The notes under the pieces: model-generated
Seen by the model: only the letters and a program-made list of their open reading frames with translations
The model's database searches: none
What the model was told of the DNA's origin: nothing
In this document: piece after piece, positions 14,965 through 24,009 of the stretch
How the letters are laid out: each line of letters begins with the position of its first letter
How positions within the stretch are numbered: position 1 is the stretch's first letter
Program-made: the position numbers and the translations under genes
Assembly (NCBI GenBank): GCA_002731395.1
Contig: PCBQ01000002.1
Coordinates: 12,767 to 41,381 of the forward strand
DNA: 28,615 nucleotides
Origin: Methanobacteriota archaeon
GTDB lineage: Archaea > Thermoplasmatota > Poseidoniia > Poseidoniales > Poseidoniaceae
Reading direction: 5' to 3'

Positions 14965-17457
14965 ATGCGTTTGCAGCTTCGACGCCTCGCCCGTCACTGG
15001 GCACGAAACCGCGTGGTCACGGGCGTCTTCCTGCTGCTGCTCATCCTGGCCAGTTCGGTCTCCGTGATGTTCGCCGAACACATCCGCAATGCGGACGAAG
15101 TCTACGCCGAGTATTACGAGGAGACCAATCTTGGGGATTTGTTCGCGACGGGCCCGGACGGATTCACCTACGACGCAGCGGCACTTGAGCGCGCCTGCGC
15201 TTCGACGCCCGGCACAGCAGGGCTCGTGATAACTGCCTGCGAAAGCCGCATGGTGATCCGTAGCGAATACGCCCATTCCGAGGCGCAACGTACCTTCCTT
15301 GCGGAAGCGAAAGGATGCAGTTCCTTGGCCGCCTGCGACGATGAAGTCCTCACCAAAGCCACCCTTGTGGTGCACGGTATGGAAGTGACGGACGACGGCC
15401 TTGGTCGCATCAACCGTCCCTTTGTTGCCGAGGGGTGGGGCCGACACGCCGAAGGTCCAAACGAAGTGGTCCTGGATCACGTCGTCAAGGAAGAAACGGG
15501 CGTGAGCCTTGGCGACAGGGTGACGTTCGTGCTCAACGGCACTTCGGTCGACTTCGACGTCGTCGGCTTTGCCAGCCAACCGGATCACGCCTACTACGTC
15601 CCATCAGCGGACGTGCTGGTTCCTGTACCCGGCAGCCTTGTGGCCGCCTACGTGAACCGGACCGCGCTGTTGGAGCATTTGGGCGAGGATGCCGAAGTCC
15701 GCAACCGGTTGTTGGTGGACGTGGAGGGTACACCGGCCTACGACTTCCCTGAAACGCCAGAGCGTGAGGGAGAGGCCTTGGCCGACCTGGCCGAAGCCTT
15801 GGCCGCCTCCCTCGAATCTGAAGGGTTGACCACGATGCGGGTTGGCGACCGAACCACGCTGTTTGGGGTCGAATTCCTCCGAATTGATCTCGAAGGCAAC
15901 CGAACGATGCAGCCGGTTATGCTGGGCATGTTGGTCAGCGTATCCGCCCTCGTGCTGGCGGTTTCGCTGGAGCGTTTGGTGCGCCGCCAACGGCGCGAGA
16001 TCGCCGTCCTTCGCTCCCTCGGAACCCCGAGCCGCACCTTGCTCGTGGCTTACTTGCTTCCACCCGTGGTCATGGGCTTGTTGGCCAGCCTTGCGGGCGT
16101 GGCCCTTGGTACACAGATGACGGAAGCCTTCACCCCCTACTACTTCTCTATCGTCGGCAGCGTGCCCGTCATAGACGTCATCCATGATCCGGCCGTTTGG
16201 GTGACCACCATAGTGAGCGTCATGGCCATCGTGGTCATTTTCACCCTTTGGCCGGCCTGGTCTGCGGTGCGAATGTCGCCGCTGGAAGTCGACCGTCGTG
16301 ATGCTGGAGAGCGCCCTGGCGTGCTGGTGCATTGGCTGAGTTCCTCGCTGCCCTCCTCGCTGGCCCTCGGAGCGAGGGCGATGTTCCGTCACCCGCTCCG
16401 CTTGACCGTGACCGTCATCGGGCTTGGTCTGGCGATGATCCTCTCAAGCGGGTTTGCATTGCTCGCCGCGTCCATGGAGGGCGCCTTCATCGAGGCCCAA
16501 GACGCGGACACATGGCAGTACGCCATCGCCTACAACCCGTTTGACGCTGACCCGGTGGAAGCATGGCTTGAGAGCGAGGGGGCAGGGTGGGACACCGAGC
16601 GTGCCCTCACCGTTCCCGAAGTCAACGCCACGGGCGACACGCGCACCATGACGCTGCACGCTCGGACCGCGTTCGGCACCGAAGAAGCCGATGCGATGCA
16701 CCTGACGCGGCTTATTGAAGGGCGCTTACCGGTCGCCGGCGCCGAGGTCCCTGAAGCGATGGTGGACGTCGGTGCGGCCACGCTGCTTGAGTGGTCGGTG
16801 GGCGACCGGGTCGACGTGCTGGTGGGCGTGACGGTCCTCGAGGTGGAGATCGTCGGACTGGCCGACGAATTCGAGCGCAGCCTGTGGACGCATCACCAGG
16901 ACGTGGCCGAATCCATCGGCATGGACGGCCTCTACAACATGGTGATGCTGCGCTCGGACGATGCTGGCCTTGCCGAACCCTCGGGCATTGCCGGGGCTGC
17001 TGTGCTGGACCAACAAGCCATACGCGACGGTTTTGCAGAAGGTTGGGAGCAGCAATCGCAAATCCTCAGTGTCTTCATCGGCGTCGGTTTGCTCATTGCC
17101 GGCGTGATTTTGCTCAACACGCTGATCATCAACTTGACAGAGCACGACGCCGAATACGCCACCCTGCGCATCCTTGGCGCCTCCACGCCTCGGATGGGTG
17201 CCATCCTCACGGCTGAACACGTCATCATCGGCGCCCTTGCCGCCTTGTCGGGCAGCCTGTTTTCCGTATGGGCTGCAAACGCGATGATGGTCTCGTTTTC
17301 CACATGGTCATTTTACTTCGCACTTGATCTCGACATGTCAGTGGTGGTCAATTACGCTCTCCTGCTTTTCTTTTCTGCCCAAGCGATGACGCTGGTCGGA
17401 TTGAGACGGCTGCGCCACATGGATTTGGTCGAGCGCTCGAAGAGTTTCGGACAGTGA
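14965..17457 (+). CDS. FtsX/MacB-type ABC permease
   Basis: Membrane subunit partnering the preceding ATPase. The 830 aa contain an N-terminal transmembrane helix (about 20-38), a large outside domain (about 40-310) and a first FtsX triplet of helices (about 315-435) with RRQRREIAVLRSLGTPSRTL as cytosolic coupling region. A second helix (about 475-495), a second outside domain, and a final FtsX triplet (about 705-820) with HDAEYATLRILGAS follow. Two FtsX domains and two outside domains make it LolC/E- or YbbP-like, systems that extract or move lipophilic molecules by mechanotransmission rather than transport through a channel. GGAGTGA precedes the ATG at good spacing. Substrate unknown. Confidence 0.88.
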   Translation: MRLQLRRLARHWARNRVVTGVFLLLLILASSVSVMFAEHIRNADEVYAEYYEETNLGDLFATGPDGFTYDAAALERACASTPGTAGLVITACESRMVIRSEYAHSEAQRTFLAEAKGCSSLAACDDEVLTKATLVVHGMEVTDDGLGRINRPFVAEGWGRHAEGPNEVVLDHVVKEETGVSLGDRVTFVLNGTSVDFDVVGFASQPDHAYYVPSADVLVPVPGSLVAAYVNRTALLEHLGEDAEVRNRLLVDVEGTPAYDFPETPEREGEALADLAEALAASLESEGLTTMRVGDRTTLFGVEFLRIDLEGNRTMQPVMLGMLVSVSALVLAVSLERLVRRQRREIAVLRSLGTPSRTLLVAYLLPPVVMGLLASLAGVALGTQMTEAFTPYYFSIVGSVPVIDVIHDPAVWVTTIVSVMAIVVIFTLWPAWSAVRMSPLEVDRRDAGERPGVLVHWLSSSLPSSLALGARAMFRHPLRLTVTVIGLGLAMILSSGFALLAASMEGAFIEAQDADTWQYAIAYNPFDADPVEAWLESEGAGWDTERALTVPEVNATGDTRTMTLHARTAFGTEEADAMHLTRLIEGRLPVAGAEVPEAMVDVGAATLLEWSVGDRVDVLVGVTVLEVEIVGLADEFERSLWTHHQDVAESIGMDGLYNMVMLRSDDAGLAEPSGIAGAAVLDQQAIRDGFAEGWEQQSQILSVFIGVGLLIAGVILLNTLIINLTEHDAEYATLRILGASTPRMGAILTAEHVIIGALAALSGSLFSVWAANAMMVSFSTWSFYFALDLDMSVVVNYALLLFFSAQAMTLVGLRRLRHMDLVERSKSFGQ

Positions 17458-17512
17458 AGCCACGCACGCTTTGAAGACAGGCTTTGATATGCCGACCCAA
17501 GGAGATTCAAGC

Positions 17513-20500
17513 GTGGATGAAGCGGCGGAGTTGCATCGTCTGCCTGCCCAGATAGTGGGTCAGGCAAACCGCCTCCACCTCGTGATGTTGGTGCTGACCT
17601 TGCTCATGGTGCCCGGCGCCCTGCGGGCGTTGGAACCCATCGACATGGAAGCCTACGACATGGAATCCCCTGAGTTGAACGCTCAAACCACCATCGACGA
17701 GACCTTTGCCTCCTCCGAGGTCATCGTCGCCTTCCTTGTCACGGTACGGGATCCGGTGCACATCGACCTCGAAGAGAACGTGCCACGATCGAGCACATCG
17801 GACGGCCAACCCGACAGCACCAGCTTCCCACCGGTCACGGAAATCATCGAGAGCGGGGAGCCATGGGGCGGCATTGACGCTCCCGCTGGTGGCATCCTCA
17901 ACCTCACGCTCCTGCGGGAAATTGACGCCAAGGCGGACCTCATCCGGAACCATCCGATCAACACCACGCTGAAGCCGTTGGTCAACGACGTCACCGGCGC
18001 GCAAACCGATGGCGTGATGACGCTGCCCGACATCTTCCGCGCCTTCATGGCCAACGAATCCATCTTGACCCGGCCTTCGAAGGACGCCTTCGGAAACGAC
18101 GTGCCCCCCGCCACCGATTGGAGCGATTGCGGCGAGTTGGAATGCTTGGTGTTCGACGACGTCAACCTCACGCAGGACCACATTGACCTCGCAAGCCAAC
18201 GTTTGGTCGAAGCCAGCGACAACACCTTCCTGCGCTGGTTGTCCTTGGACCGCGGCTTCCGGGCCGACATGAACGCCGTTAGCAGCGGACCCATTGGCGG
18301 GACGCTCCTTGGCGACGGAACGTGGTCAAGCGATTTGGTCGGCCAAGGTCGCTGGTCCGCAAGCGCCTCGTGGCTGCTCATTCAACTCGACCGCGGCGAG
18401 ATGACCGAAGCCGGTTGGACGATGTCGTGGAAGGACGCGGCACAGGAAACCTCGCTGCGCATGACCGACGAAGGGCTGGTCATCGGCGGGTTCCGACTGG
18501 CCGAAGGCGAACTGGTGCTGCACCCTCCAAACTACGACGAAACCACCTGCACCGCCATGGTCGAGGAAGGCCGGGGCCCTTGCTCTGTGGAATGGAGCGT
18601 GATGGAACTCGAAGGCATGCTGCGCCAGCACGACCAGCACAGCATCAGCCTGCAGGTCGGACAGGGCGTCAACGTCGAAGTCAACCGTGAGCTCCAGGCC
18701 AGTGCAGGCCTGATCGCGCTGATGGGGCTCGCCATCGCGGTGCTGCTCTTCGTTTCTCTACGTCGACCCTCGGATGTGGCCATCGTCATGGTGGCCCTGG
18801 GCGGAGCCCTGTTGTGGATGCAGGGGCTCATCGGTCACTTGGTCTCGGTCACAGAATGGCTTGGATTCTCCTTCATCGCCCGCTCGCAATTCTCCAACTT
18901 GCTTCCCATCCTCGTGATGGCGCTAGGCATCGACGACAGCCTCCATGCGCTCCACCGGTACAAGGAGGAACGTGGCCTTGGTCGAAGTCCGGAAGAAGCG
19001 ACGCAAATCACGGTGCGGCGCGTCGGCCGGGCCATTTTGTTGACCTCACTGACCACCACCGCGGCCTTTGCTGCGAACCTGTTCTCCGATATCGCCGCCT
19101 TGCGTTCCTTCGGGGTGGAGGCAGCATGCGGCATCTTTGCCGCCTTCCTGCTGACCGGCATCTGGGCGCCAGTGCTCAGGATGAGCGTGGACCAATGGCT
19201 TGAGGCGCGTGGGCGCTCGACCGCCCCAGCCAAGAAAGAGGATCGAGTGCCGCGCCTCACGGTGGTGCCGGTCAAGAGCGGTCAGTGGAAGCATGCAGTG
19301 GTGATTGCTGTGTTGGCTTTGCTGCTCACCGTGCCCGCTGCCGTGGGCATGGCCCGCTTGGAAGGCGACTTCGCTGTGGAGGACTTCCTCGATGCCGAGT
19401 CAGATTTCGCCTCTGGGGTGAACCTAGTCAACGAACGCTTCTCGGACGAAGGTGAACCCGCCATGCTCCTTCTGGAGGGCGACGTCCTCGACCCTGCGGT
19501 GTTCGCGGGCATCGAAGCCTTCCGTCAGGCCCTCGACGAGACGCCTGACGACGTGGCGGACAAGGTGACGCGCACGCCCGACGGTTCAATCGACATCTTG
19601 GCCTTGGACGAAATGGTCAACCTGGCCATCTTCTCCATGCTGGAAGAGCCATCGCCGTTCGAAGCTGCAGGGTTGGACCTCCAAGCTGACGACTACGGCA
19701 TCGGGTGCAACCGTGTCGGCGCAGCACGATTGCCCGACCTCGAAGACCGAGATTGTCTCGCCTTCTTCTACGGCTTCTTGTCCCTCAACGGTGTACCGGG
19801 AACCTCATCCATTCCGGCCATCCCAACCAGCATCGTCGCCCTGTACATCACGCCTGAAGTCCCGCTCAACGCCAGCGCCCCGTGGCTGGATCAAAACGGC
19901 GCGCCGGCCGAATACGAGGTGATGCTCATCCGGTTTGGCATCACCCGCCCCGAACATTTCCCCAGCCTGAAAGAAGGCCTTGAAGAGATTTGGCGGGATC
20001 TTTCGGTCTTTACCAACCTCTCCTCAGGAACGTACGAGGCCCCCGGTGAAGCCACCGAAGACGACCCGCTCACTTGGGTCATGCTGACCGGCCGGCCGAT
20101 CATCCGATATTCAGCCAGCACCGCCATGCAAGACGAAATGCAATCCTCCCTGCTTTTGGGCACGCTTTTCGTGTTCGTCACGTTGACCATCGGTCTGCGT
20201 TCTCCCGCTCAGGCCGCCATGTCGCTTGGACCAATCTTGGTGGTGGTGGTGTGGCTGTACGGCCTGATGCACCTGGCAGGAGCCAGCCTCAACATCGTGA
20301 CCGTCACCATCGCCACCATCTCCCTGGGTGTTGGTATCGATTACTGCATCCACGTGACGGAACGCTACCGAGAATCACGAAACGAGGGCGCTTCACACGG
20401 CGCGGCCCTGCACGCTGTTGGTGGTGCCTGCGGCGCTGCATTGGTCGGTTCTGCGGCCTCTGACATCGCCGGCTTCGCGGTCATCGCAACCTCGCCGATG

Positions 20501-20635
20501 GGGCTGTTCGCGAGCTTCGGCACCTTCTCCGCCACGATGATTGCGCTGTCCCTCATCGCCAGCCTGGTGCTCACGACTGCGGGCCTCGGCCTCTTGCACG
20601 GGCCAAAAAAAGAGCCATCTGCGCCGAGCGATTGA
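17513..20635 (+). CDS. RND/MMPL superfamily transporter
   Basis: Large proton-driven exporter-like protein of 1040 aa with two repeats. The first has a transmembrane helix (about 15-35), an outside domain to about 390, then a helix bundle including LVMALGIDDSLHALHRYKEE near 464. The second has an outside domain (about 610-870) and a bundle with GVGIDYCIHVTERYRESR near 939. The GxDxxxH-type Asp residues in both bundles are the proton-relay signature of MMPL/HpnN/SSD proteins. The GTG at 17513 is preferred because GGAGAT lies 6 nt before it; an ATG at 17489 and a TTG at 17471 are possible. It begins 55 bp after the permease, so it may act with the ABC pair on membrane lipids or lipoproteins (inference). 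Confidence 0.9.
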   Translation: MDEAAELHRLPAQIVGQANRLHLVMLVLTLLMVPGALRALEPIDMEAYDMESPELNAQTTIDETFASSEVIVAFLVTVRDPVHIDLEENVPRSSTSDGQPDSTSFPPVTEIIESGEPWGGIDAPAGGILNLTLLREIDAKADLIRNHPINTTLKPLVNDVTGAQTDGVMTLPDIFRAFMANESILTRPSKDAFGNDVPPATDWSDCGELECLVFDDVNLTQDHIDLASQRLVEASDNTFLRWLSLDRGFRADMNAVSSGPIGGTLLGDGTWSSDLVGQGRWSASASWLLIQLDRGEMTEAGWTMSWKDAAQETSLRMTDEGLVIGGFRLAEGELVLHPPNYDETTCTAMVEEGRGPCSVEWSVMELEGMLRQHDQHSISLQVGQGVNVEVNRELQASAGLIALMGLAIAVLLFVSLRRPSDVAIVMVALGGALLWMQGLIGHLVSVTEWLGFSFIARSQFSNLLPILVMALGIDDSLHALHRYKEERGLGRSPEEATQITVRRVGRAILLTSLTTTAAFAANLFSDIAALRSFGVEAACGIFAAFLLTGIWAPVLRMSVDQWLEARGRSTAPAKKEDRVPRLTVVPVKSGQWKHAVVIAVLALLLTVPAAVGMARLEGDFAVEDFLDAESDFASGVNLVNERFSDEGEPAMLLLEGDVLDPAVFAGIEAFRQALDETPDDVADKVTRTPDGSIDILALDEMVNLAIFSMLEEPSPFEAAGLDLQADDYGIGCNRVGAARLPDLEDRDCLAFFYGFLSLNGVPGTSSIPAIPTSIVALYITPEVPLNASAPWLDQNGAPAEYEVMLIRFGITRPEHFPSLKEGLEEIWRDLSVFTNLSSGTYEAPGEATEDDPLTWVMLTGRPIIRYSASTAMQDEMQSSLLLGTLFVFVTLTIGLRSPAQAAMSLGPILVVVVWLYGLMHLAGASLNIVTVTIATISLGVGIDYCIHVTERYRESRNEGASHGAALHAVGGACGAALVGSAASDIAGFAVIATSPMGLFASFGTFSATMIALSLIASLVLTTAGLGLLHGPKKEPSAPSD

Positions 20636-20670
20636 AGAGGAGGGCCACGGCCCACAAGCCGTCAGGCGCA

Positions 20671-20683
20671 GGGGGAGACCCCC
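20671..20683 (+). other. GC hairpin upstream of pus10
   Basis: GGGGG and CCCCC around AGA form a compact 5-bp hairpin, 18 nt before the pus10 start and 35 nt after the RND stop. It could be the end of the upstream transcript or a leader structure; nothing else is visible in the 66-bp gap. Confidence 0.3.
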
Positions 20684-20701
20684 GGTCAGGCGGTGACGAC
20701 A

Positions 20702-22462
20702 ATGCCCGAAGAACCGAATGAGGACGACGACTGGACGGCCTACGCCACCGCTGGGTTCGGACAAACGGACTACTCCCTTTGGGACGACGTCAACGTCGAA
20801 GATGTCGAATCCAAAGAGGAAGAAGCGGACTTCGACGAGGGCGACGACCTCGACGATGAGATGTGGGATGAGCCCGAGCAGCTGGGCACGCACACCGAGG
20901 AAGTCCCCCGCGCACCAAACCCCGCTGGACACAAGCACATGGTCCGTATTGGCTGCTGCGACACCTGCTTGGGACGACTGGGCGGCAAGCAACGCTACGA
21001 CCAGAGCATGGTTGAATCAGGGCTTGAAATTCGAGCGGCGGTGGTCGATCGCGATCCGCACCTTGACGGGGCAAGAGAGAGCATTGGACTCTGTCCGTTC
21101 TGTGAGGACTTGTTCGACGAAGTGGACCTGTTGGCCGATTTGATCACGGAAGCCCTTGAAGGCCGTGAGATTGGGCGGCTGCAAGTTGGTGCTCGCTTTC
21201 CGAAAGATCAGATGGAAGAAGAAGACGTCATGCGCAAGCGCTACGGTGCCGGAGGCTCAGACCCCCTCAAGTCCTCGTTGGTGGGCTTCGTGGCGGAGGC
21301 AATCAAGACGCGGATGAATGATGTGCGCATCGTGACGGAGAACCCCGAAGTCCTGGCCATCATCGATGTCACGACCCTGACCGTGGACCTTGACGTGCGC
21401 TCCGTTTACCTGTACGGCCGTTACCGCAAACTCGAGCGCGGCGTGCCACAAACTCGCTGGCCCTGCCGTGCATGCAAGGGCCGCGGATGTGACCGTTGTG
21501 AAGGGACAGGATTGCAGTATGCCACGAGTGTACAGCAGTTTGTGGCCGACCCCCTCCGCGAGATGCTCGGAGCAGAGGAGGACGCCTTTCACGGCATGGG
21601 GCGTGAGGACATCGATGTCCGCTGCCTTGGCCGGGGCCGGCCCTTCGTGGTTGAACTCAAATCCCCGATGCGCCGGACCGTCGATGCCTCAGCGGCCATG
21701 GAGGCCATCAACGACGCGGCAGCAGGCGCAGTCGAGGTGACCTCCCTTCGCCCCTCCAGCCGCAAAGAAGTGGTCCGCGTCAAGGACACTGCTGCCGAAA
21801 AATCCTACGCGATTCGGTTCCGTCTTGCTCCCCTGTCCGAAAAGGAACATGCGAAACTCGTTGCACCGATGGATTTGACCAAAGAGGACGTTCAGGAACG
21901 TGGTGGGCGAAAACGGAAAGGCCGGAGGAAGCGCCGTGGCGACCATGGCGCACCGGCCACCAAACCCATCCCTGAACCAGAACCAGAGGTCCCTGTGGTC
22001 GACGAGGCTTCACTCCAAGCGATGAAGAAAGCCGAATTGGTCGAACTCGCCAAGGCCCAGAATCTGTCGGTGTCCGGCACCAAGGCGGACCTCGTGGACC
22101 GCCTCGTTGCGGCAGCACCGGCCGAGGCGGCCCCAATGGACATGGCCGATGAAGAGGAAATCGAACAGATCATTCAGGGATTGCAAGGCGCCATGTTGGC
22201 CCAGCGTACGCCGGAGCGTGTTGCTCACCGACGTGCGGATTTGGTGCGTCGCAGGAAGGTGCTTGAAACAAGCAAAGCCATCATCGAAACCACGGACGAC
22301 GGCCAGACGGAAGTGGAGTTCACCCTCCGCTGCGAATCGGGCACGTACGTCAAGGAGACCGTGCACGGCGACGGGGGTCGTACCCAACCTTCGGTGGCTG
22401 CGCTGATCCGTGCGCGCTGTGACGTGTTGTGGCTTGACGTTGCGGACATCCACGCCGATTGA
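20702..22462 (+). CDS. pus10: tRNA pseudouridine(54/55) synthase Pus10 with SAP-domain insertion
   Basis: Archaeal Pus10 makes pseudouridine 54 and 55 in the tRNA T loop. An acidic tail (1-75) precedes the zinc motifs CDTC and CPFC. WPCRACKGRGCDRCEGTG is the family's Cys-rich stretch, and FHGMGREDIDVRCLGRGRPF (near 295) carries the catalytic Asp of GRED. RCESGTYVKETVHGDGGRTQ (near 543) is the C-terminal signature. Between the two catalytic pieces lies a basic linker (KRKGRRKRRG) and a region matching a SAP domain (about 436-471: LQAMKKAELVELAKAQNLSV then GTKADLVDRL). SAP domains bind nucleic acid and are not part of standard Pus10. The ATG at 20702 has GGTGA 5 nt upstream. At 586 aa it is longer than typical archaeal Pus10 (about 400-450). 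Confidence 0.95.
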   Translation: MPEEPNEDDDWTAYATAGFGQTDYSLWDDVNVEDVESKEEEADFDEGDDLDDEMWDEPEQLGTHTEEVPRAPNPAGHKHMVRIGCCDTCLGRLGGKQRYDQSMVESGLEIRAAVVDRDPHLDGARESIGLCPFCEDLFDEVDLLADLITEALEGREIGRLQVGARFPKDQMEEEDVMRKRYGAGGSDPLKSSLVGFVAEAIKTRMNDVRIVTENPEVLAIIDVTTLTVDLDVRSVYLYGRYRKLERGVPQTRWPCRACKGRGCDRCEGTGLQYATSVQQFVADPLREMLGAEEDAFHGMGREDIDVRCLGRGRPFVVELKSPMRRTVDASAAMEAINDAAAGAVEVTSLRPSSRKEVVRVKDTAAEKSYAIRFRLAPLSEKEHAKLVAPMDLTKEDVQERGGRKRKGRRKRRGDHGAPATKPIPEPEPEVPVVDEASLQAMKKAELVELAKAQNLSVSGTKADLVDRLVAAAPAEAAPMDMADEEEIEQIIQGLQGAMLAQRTPERVAHRRADLVRRRKVLETSKAIIETTDDGQTEVEFTLRCESGTYVKETVHGDGGRTQPSVAALIRARCDVLWLDVADIHAD

Positions 22463-22483
22463 GGTGTCCCCTCCATCCGTTGC

Positions 22484-22492
22484 GCTTAAATG
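22484..22492 (+). promoter_or_regulatory. Possible TATA box of the L21e operon
   Basis: GCTTAAATG is the only AT-rich element in the 98-bp gap between pus10 and L21e, about 73 nt before the L21e ATG, implying a leader near 45 nt. The rest of the gap holds no evident gene. Confidence 0.35.
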
Positions 22493-22560
22493 AGGCACGA
22501 TGGTCGGCCAAATGCTCAGAAGGCGACGGCGCTCTTCACCACGGGCAGGAATTGAGGAAC

Positions 22561-22851
22561 ATGAAGCGCTCACATGGTCTCCGTGTCGGTACCCGCAGCA
22601 TCCTTCGCCGCCGCCGCACCGAGCGATCCCGCATCAACATCTCCCGCGTCATGCACAACTACGCCGAAGGCGACCGTGTGGCCATTGTGCTCGACGGTGG
22701 TCAGCAGCGTGGCATGCCCCACCGCCGCTTCCAAGGCCGCACCGGATTCATCCAGCGCCGCCAAGGTGCGGCTTGGATCGTCGCGGTCAAAGACGGAAAC
22801 ATGCAGAAGACCGTCATTGCACGCCCGGAGCACCTGCGCCCGCTTGAGTGA
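22561..22851 (+). CDS. rpl21e: Ribosomal protein L21e
   Basis: Large-subunit protein L21e, archaeal/eukaryal only. MKRSHGLRVGTRSILRRRR is the basic N-terminal start of the family, and NYAEGDRVAIVLD, GMPHRRFQGRTG and VIARPEHLRPL are conserved SH3-like barrel stretches. The 96-aa length is normal. The ATG at 22561 is set by family alignment and a GAGG 4 nt upstream; longer in-frame readings upstream are not L21e. It is followed 9 bp later by rpoF, a linkage conserved in archaea (L21e - Rpb4 - DUF655 - KsgA). Confidence 0.95.
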   Translation: MKRSHGLRVGTRSILRRRRTERSRINISRVMHNYAEGDRVAIVLDGGQQRGMPHRRFQGRTGFIQRRQGAAWIVAVKDGNMQKTVIARPEHLRPLE

Positions 22852-22860
22852 GTTGAGACC

Positions 22861-23223
22861 ATGAGCGACAAGGAAACCTACGCCGATTTCGCCACTGTTC
22901 GCGACCTTCTGCTTGACGCTGAGGGCCGTCGGAAGCAACTCACCTACGAGCAGACGGCTGCACTCCAACACGCCGAGTGGGCCGCAAGCGACCAGCGCAT
23001 GGGCTACAAGACCGACCCCAAGGTCTACCAAGATCTACTGAGCGCCGTGCTCGAAATCGAGGTCTTCCAAGGCCATGATGATCTGGCCGCCAAAATCGCC
23101 GAACTCCTCCCTGACACCGAAGATGCCGTGCGCGCGGTGACCGCGAGCCGCCGCATCTCCGTCTCCGACGGTGACGTCCAGCAAGTGCTGGACCTGGTGG
23201 CACAGCACGTTGGGTTCGAGTGA
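22861..23223 (+). CDS. rpoF: RNA polymerase subunit F (Rpb4)
   Basis: Rpb4-like subunit that pairs with RpoE (Rpb7) to form the polymerase stalk, which binds emerging RNA and helps open-complex formation and termination. At 120 aa it has normal length. The LTYEQTAALQHAEWA helix (about 27-41) and the C-terminal HRDC-like bundle ending DVQQVLDLVAQHV are typical. The context, between L21e and the DUF655 gene, is the standard archaeal arrangement and supports the call. Confidence 0.92.
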   Translation: MSDKETYADFATVRDLLLDAEGRRKQLTYEQTAALQHAEWAASDQRMGYKTDPKVYQDLLSAVLEIEVFQGHDDLAAKIAELLPDTEDAVRAVTASRRISVSDGDVQQVLDLVAQHVGFE

Positions 23224-23244
23224 TTCCGTCCGTGAGGTGAACCC

Positions 23245-24009
23245 GTGTCCTCGCCCGGACGAGACCGTCGCGTCAACATCCCAAACCGTCGGGAGAAGGA
23301 ATCCTCCACCCCCACGTCATGGAAGGCACCCGCGTACGGCCGACCCCAACCTGCACCCAAGCAAGAACAGCGTCAACCTCGTGCTCCCCGTCAGCCTCGG
23401 AAGGACGGTGGGCGAGGACGGCAGCAGCGCTCGCGCGCTCCGCAAGGCCTGCCTAAGGACCACCCACTGCGGGCCTCAGCGTGGGCCCGTGTGGTCGAAC
23501 ATGACCTTGCAGAAAACGTGCTTGTTGTCGTGACCGAACACGACGGTACACTCGGTCGCGTGGCCACGGAGGAGGGCGCTGAATTCCAGACGGTGGGTGA
23601 GCGTGTCTACATCGGCGACGACCGGAGCAAGCGCACCGTCGTCGAGCGCTTGCTCGGCGTAGCCAAGCTCGAGCGCTTGTCTCCTGCCGCACAAGAGCAG
23701 CTTCCCCTTGCGATGGCTGAACTGGTGAAGGCCAACGCTGCGCACTTCCTGAAGGGGTTCTACAACGTCGCTGGACCGATCAACCGCAAGACCCACGCCT
23801 TCCAATTGCTCAACGGCGTGGGCCCGAAAAAGGCAGAAGAAATGGTCGAGGCTCGCCGCTCAAGCGGTGGATTCGCATCGTTCGAGACCCTCGACGAGGC
23901 TTGTGGCCTCGACGGAGCCGCCGCCCTCGCACATCGCTTCTCAGAGGAAATCCTGGACCGGAACCTCCAACCGCGGCTTGTGGAGATGCTTCTGCCGGTG
24001 AAGGCATGA
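23245..24009 (+). CDS. DUF655 RNA-binding-type protein
   Basis: Member of the archaeal DUF655 family, with a helix-hairpin-helix region and a presumed nucleic-acid role; its function is not established. The conserved part starts near residue 85 (VLVVVTEHDG), runs through GERVYIGDDRSKRTVVERLL and HFLKGFYNVAGPINRKTHAF, and ends in a HhH motif (LLNGVGPKKAEEMVEARR). The first about 80 residues are an Arg/Pro/Gln-rich disordered tail that is longer than in most members. The start is GTG with GAGGTGA 4 nt upstream. Its stop overlaps the ksgA ATG (ATGA), and neighbours in rRNA maturation and transcription point to an RNA-related task. Confidence 0.88.
   Translation: MSSPGRDRRVNIPNRREKESSTPTSWKAPAYGRPQPAPKQEQRQPRAPRQPRKDGGRGRQQRSRAPQGLPKDHPLRASAWARVVEHDLAENVLVVVTEHDGTLGRVATEEGAEFQTVGERVYIGDDRSKRTVVERLLGVAKLERLSPAAQEQLPLAMAELVKANAAHFLKGFYNVAGPINRKTHAFQLLNGVGPKKAEEMVEARRSSGGFASFETLDEACGLDGAAALAHRFSEEILDRNLQPRLVEMLLPVKA

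Noticed and set aside
14302..15588. 428-codon open frame on the minus strand
   Set aside because: Antisense shadow spanning the ABC ATPase and permease genes; no domain pattern.
15604..16392. 262-codon open frame on the minus strand
   Set aside because: Antisense to the FtsX-type permease; composition is His/Gly/Gln-rich shadow.
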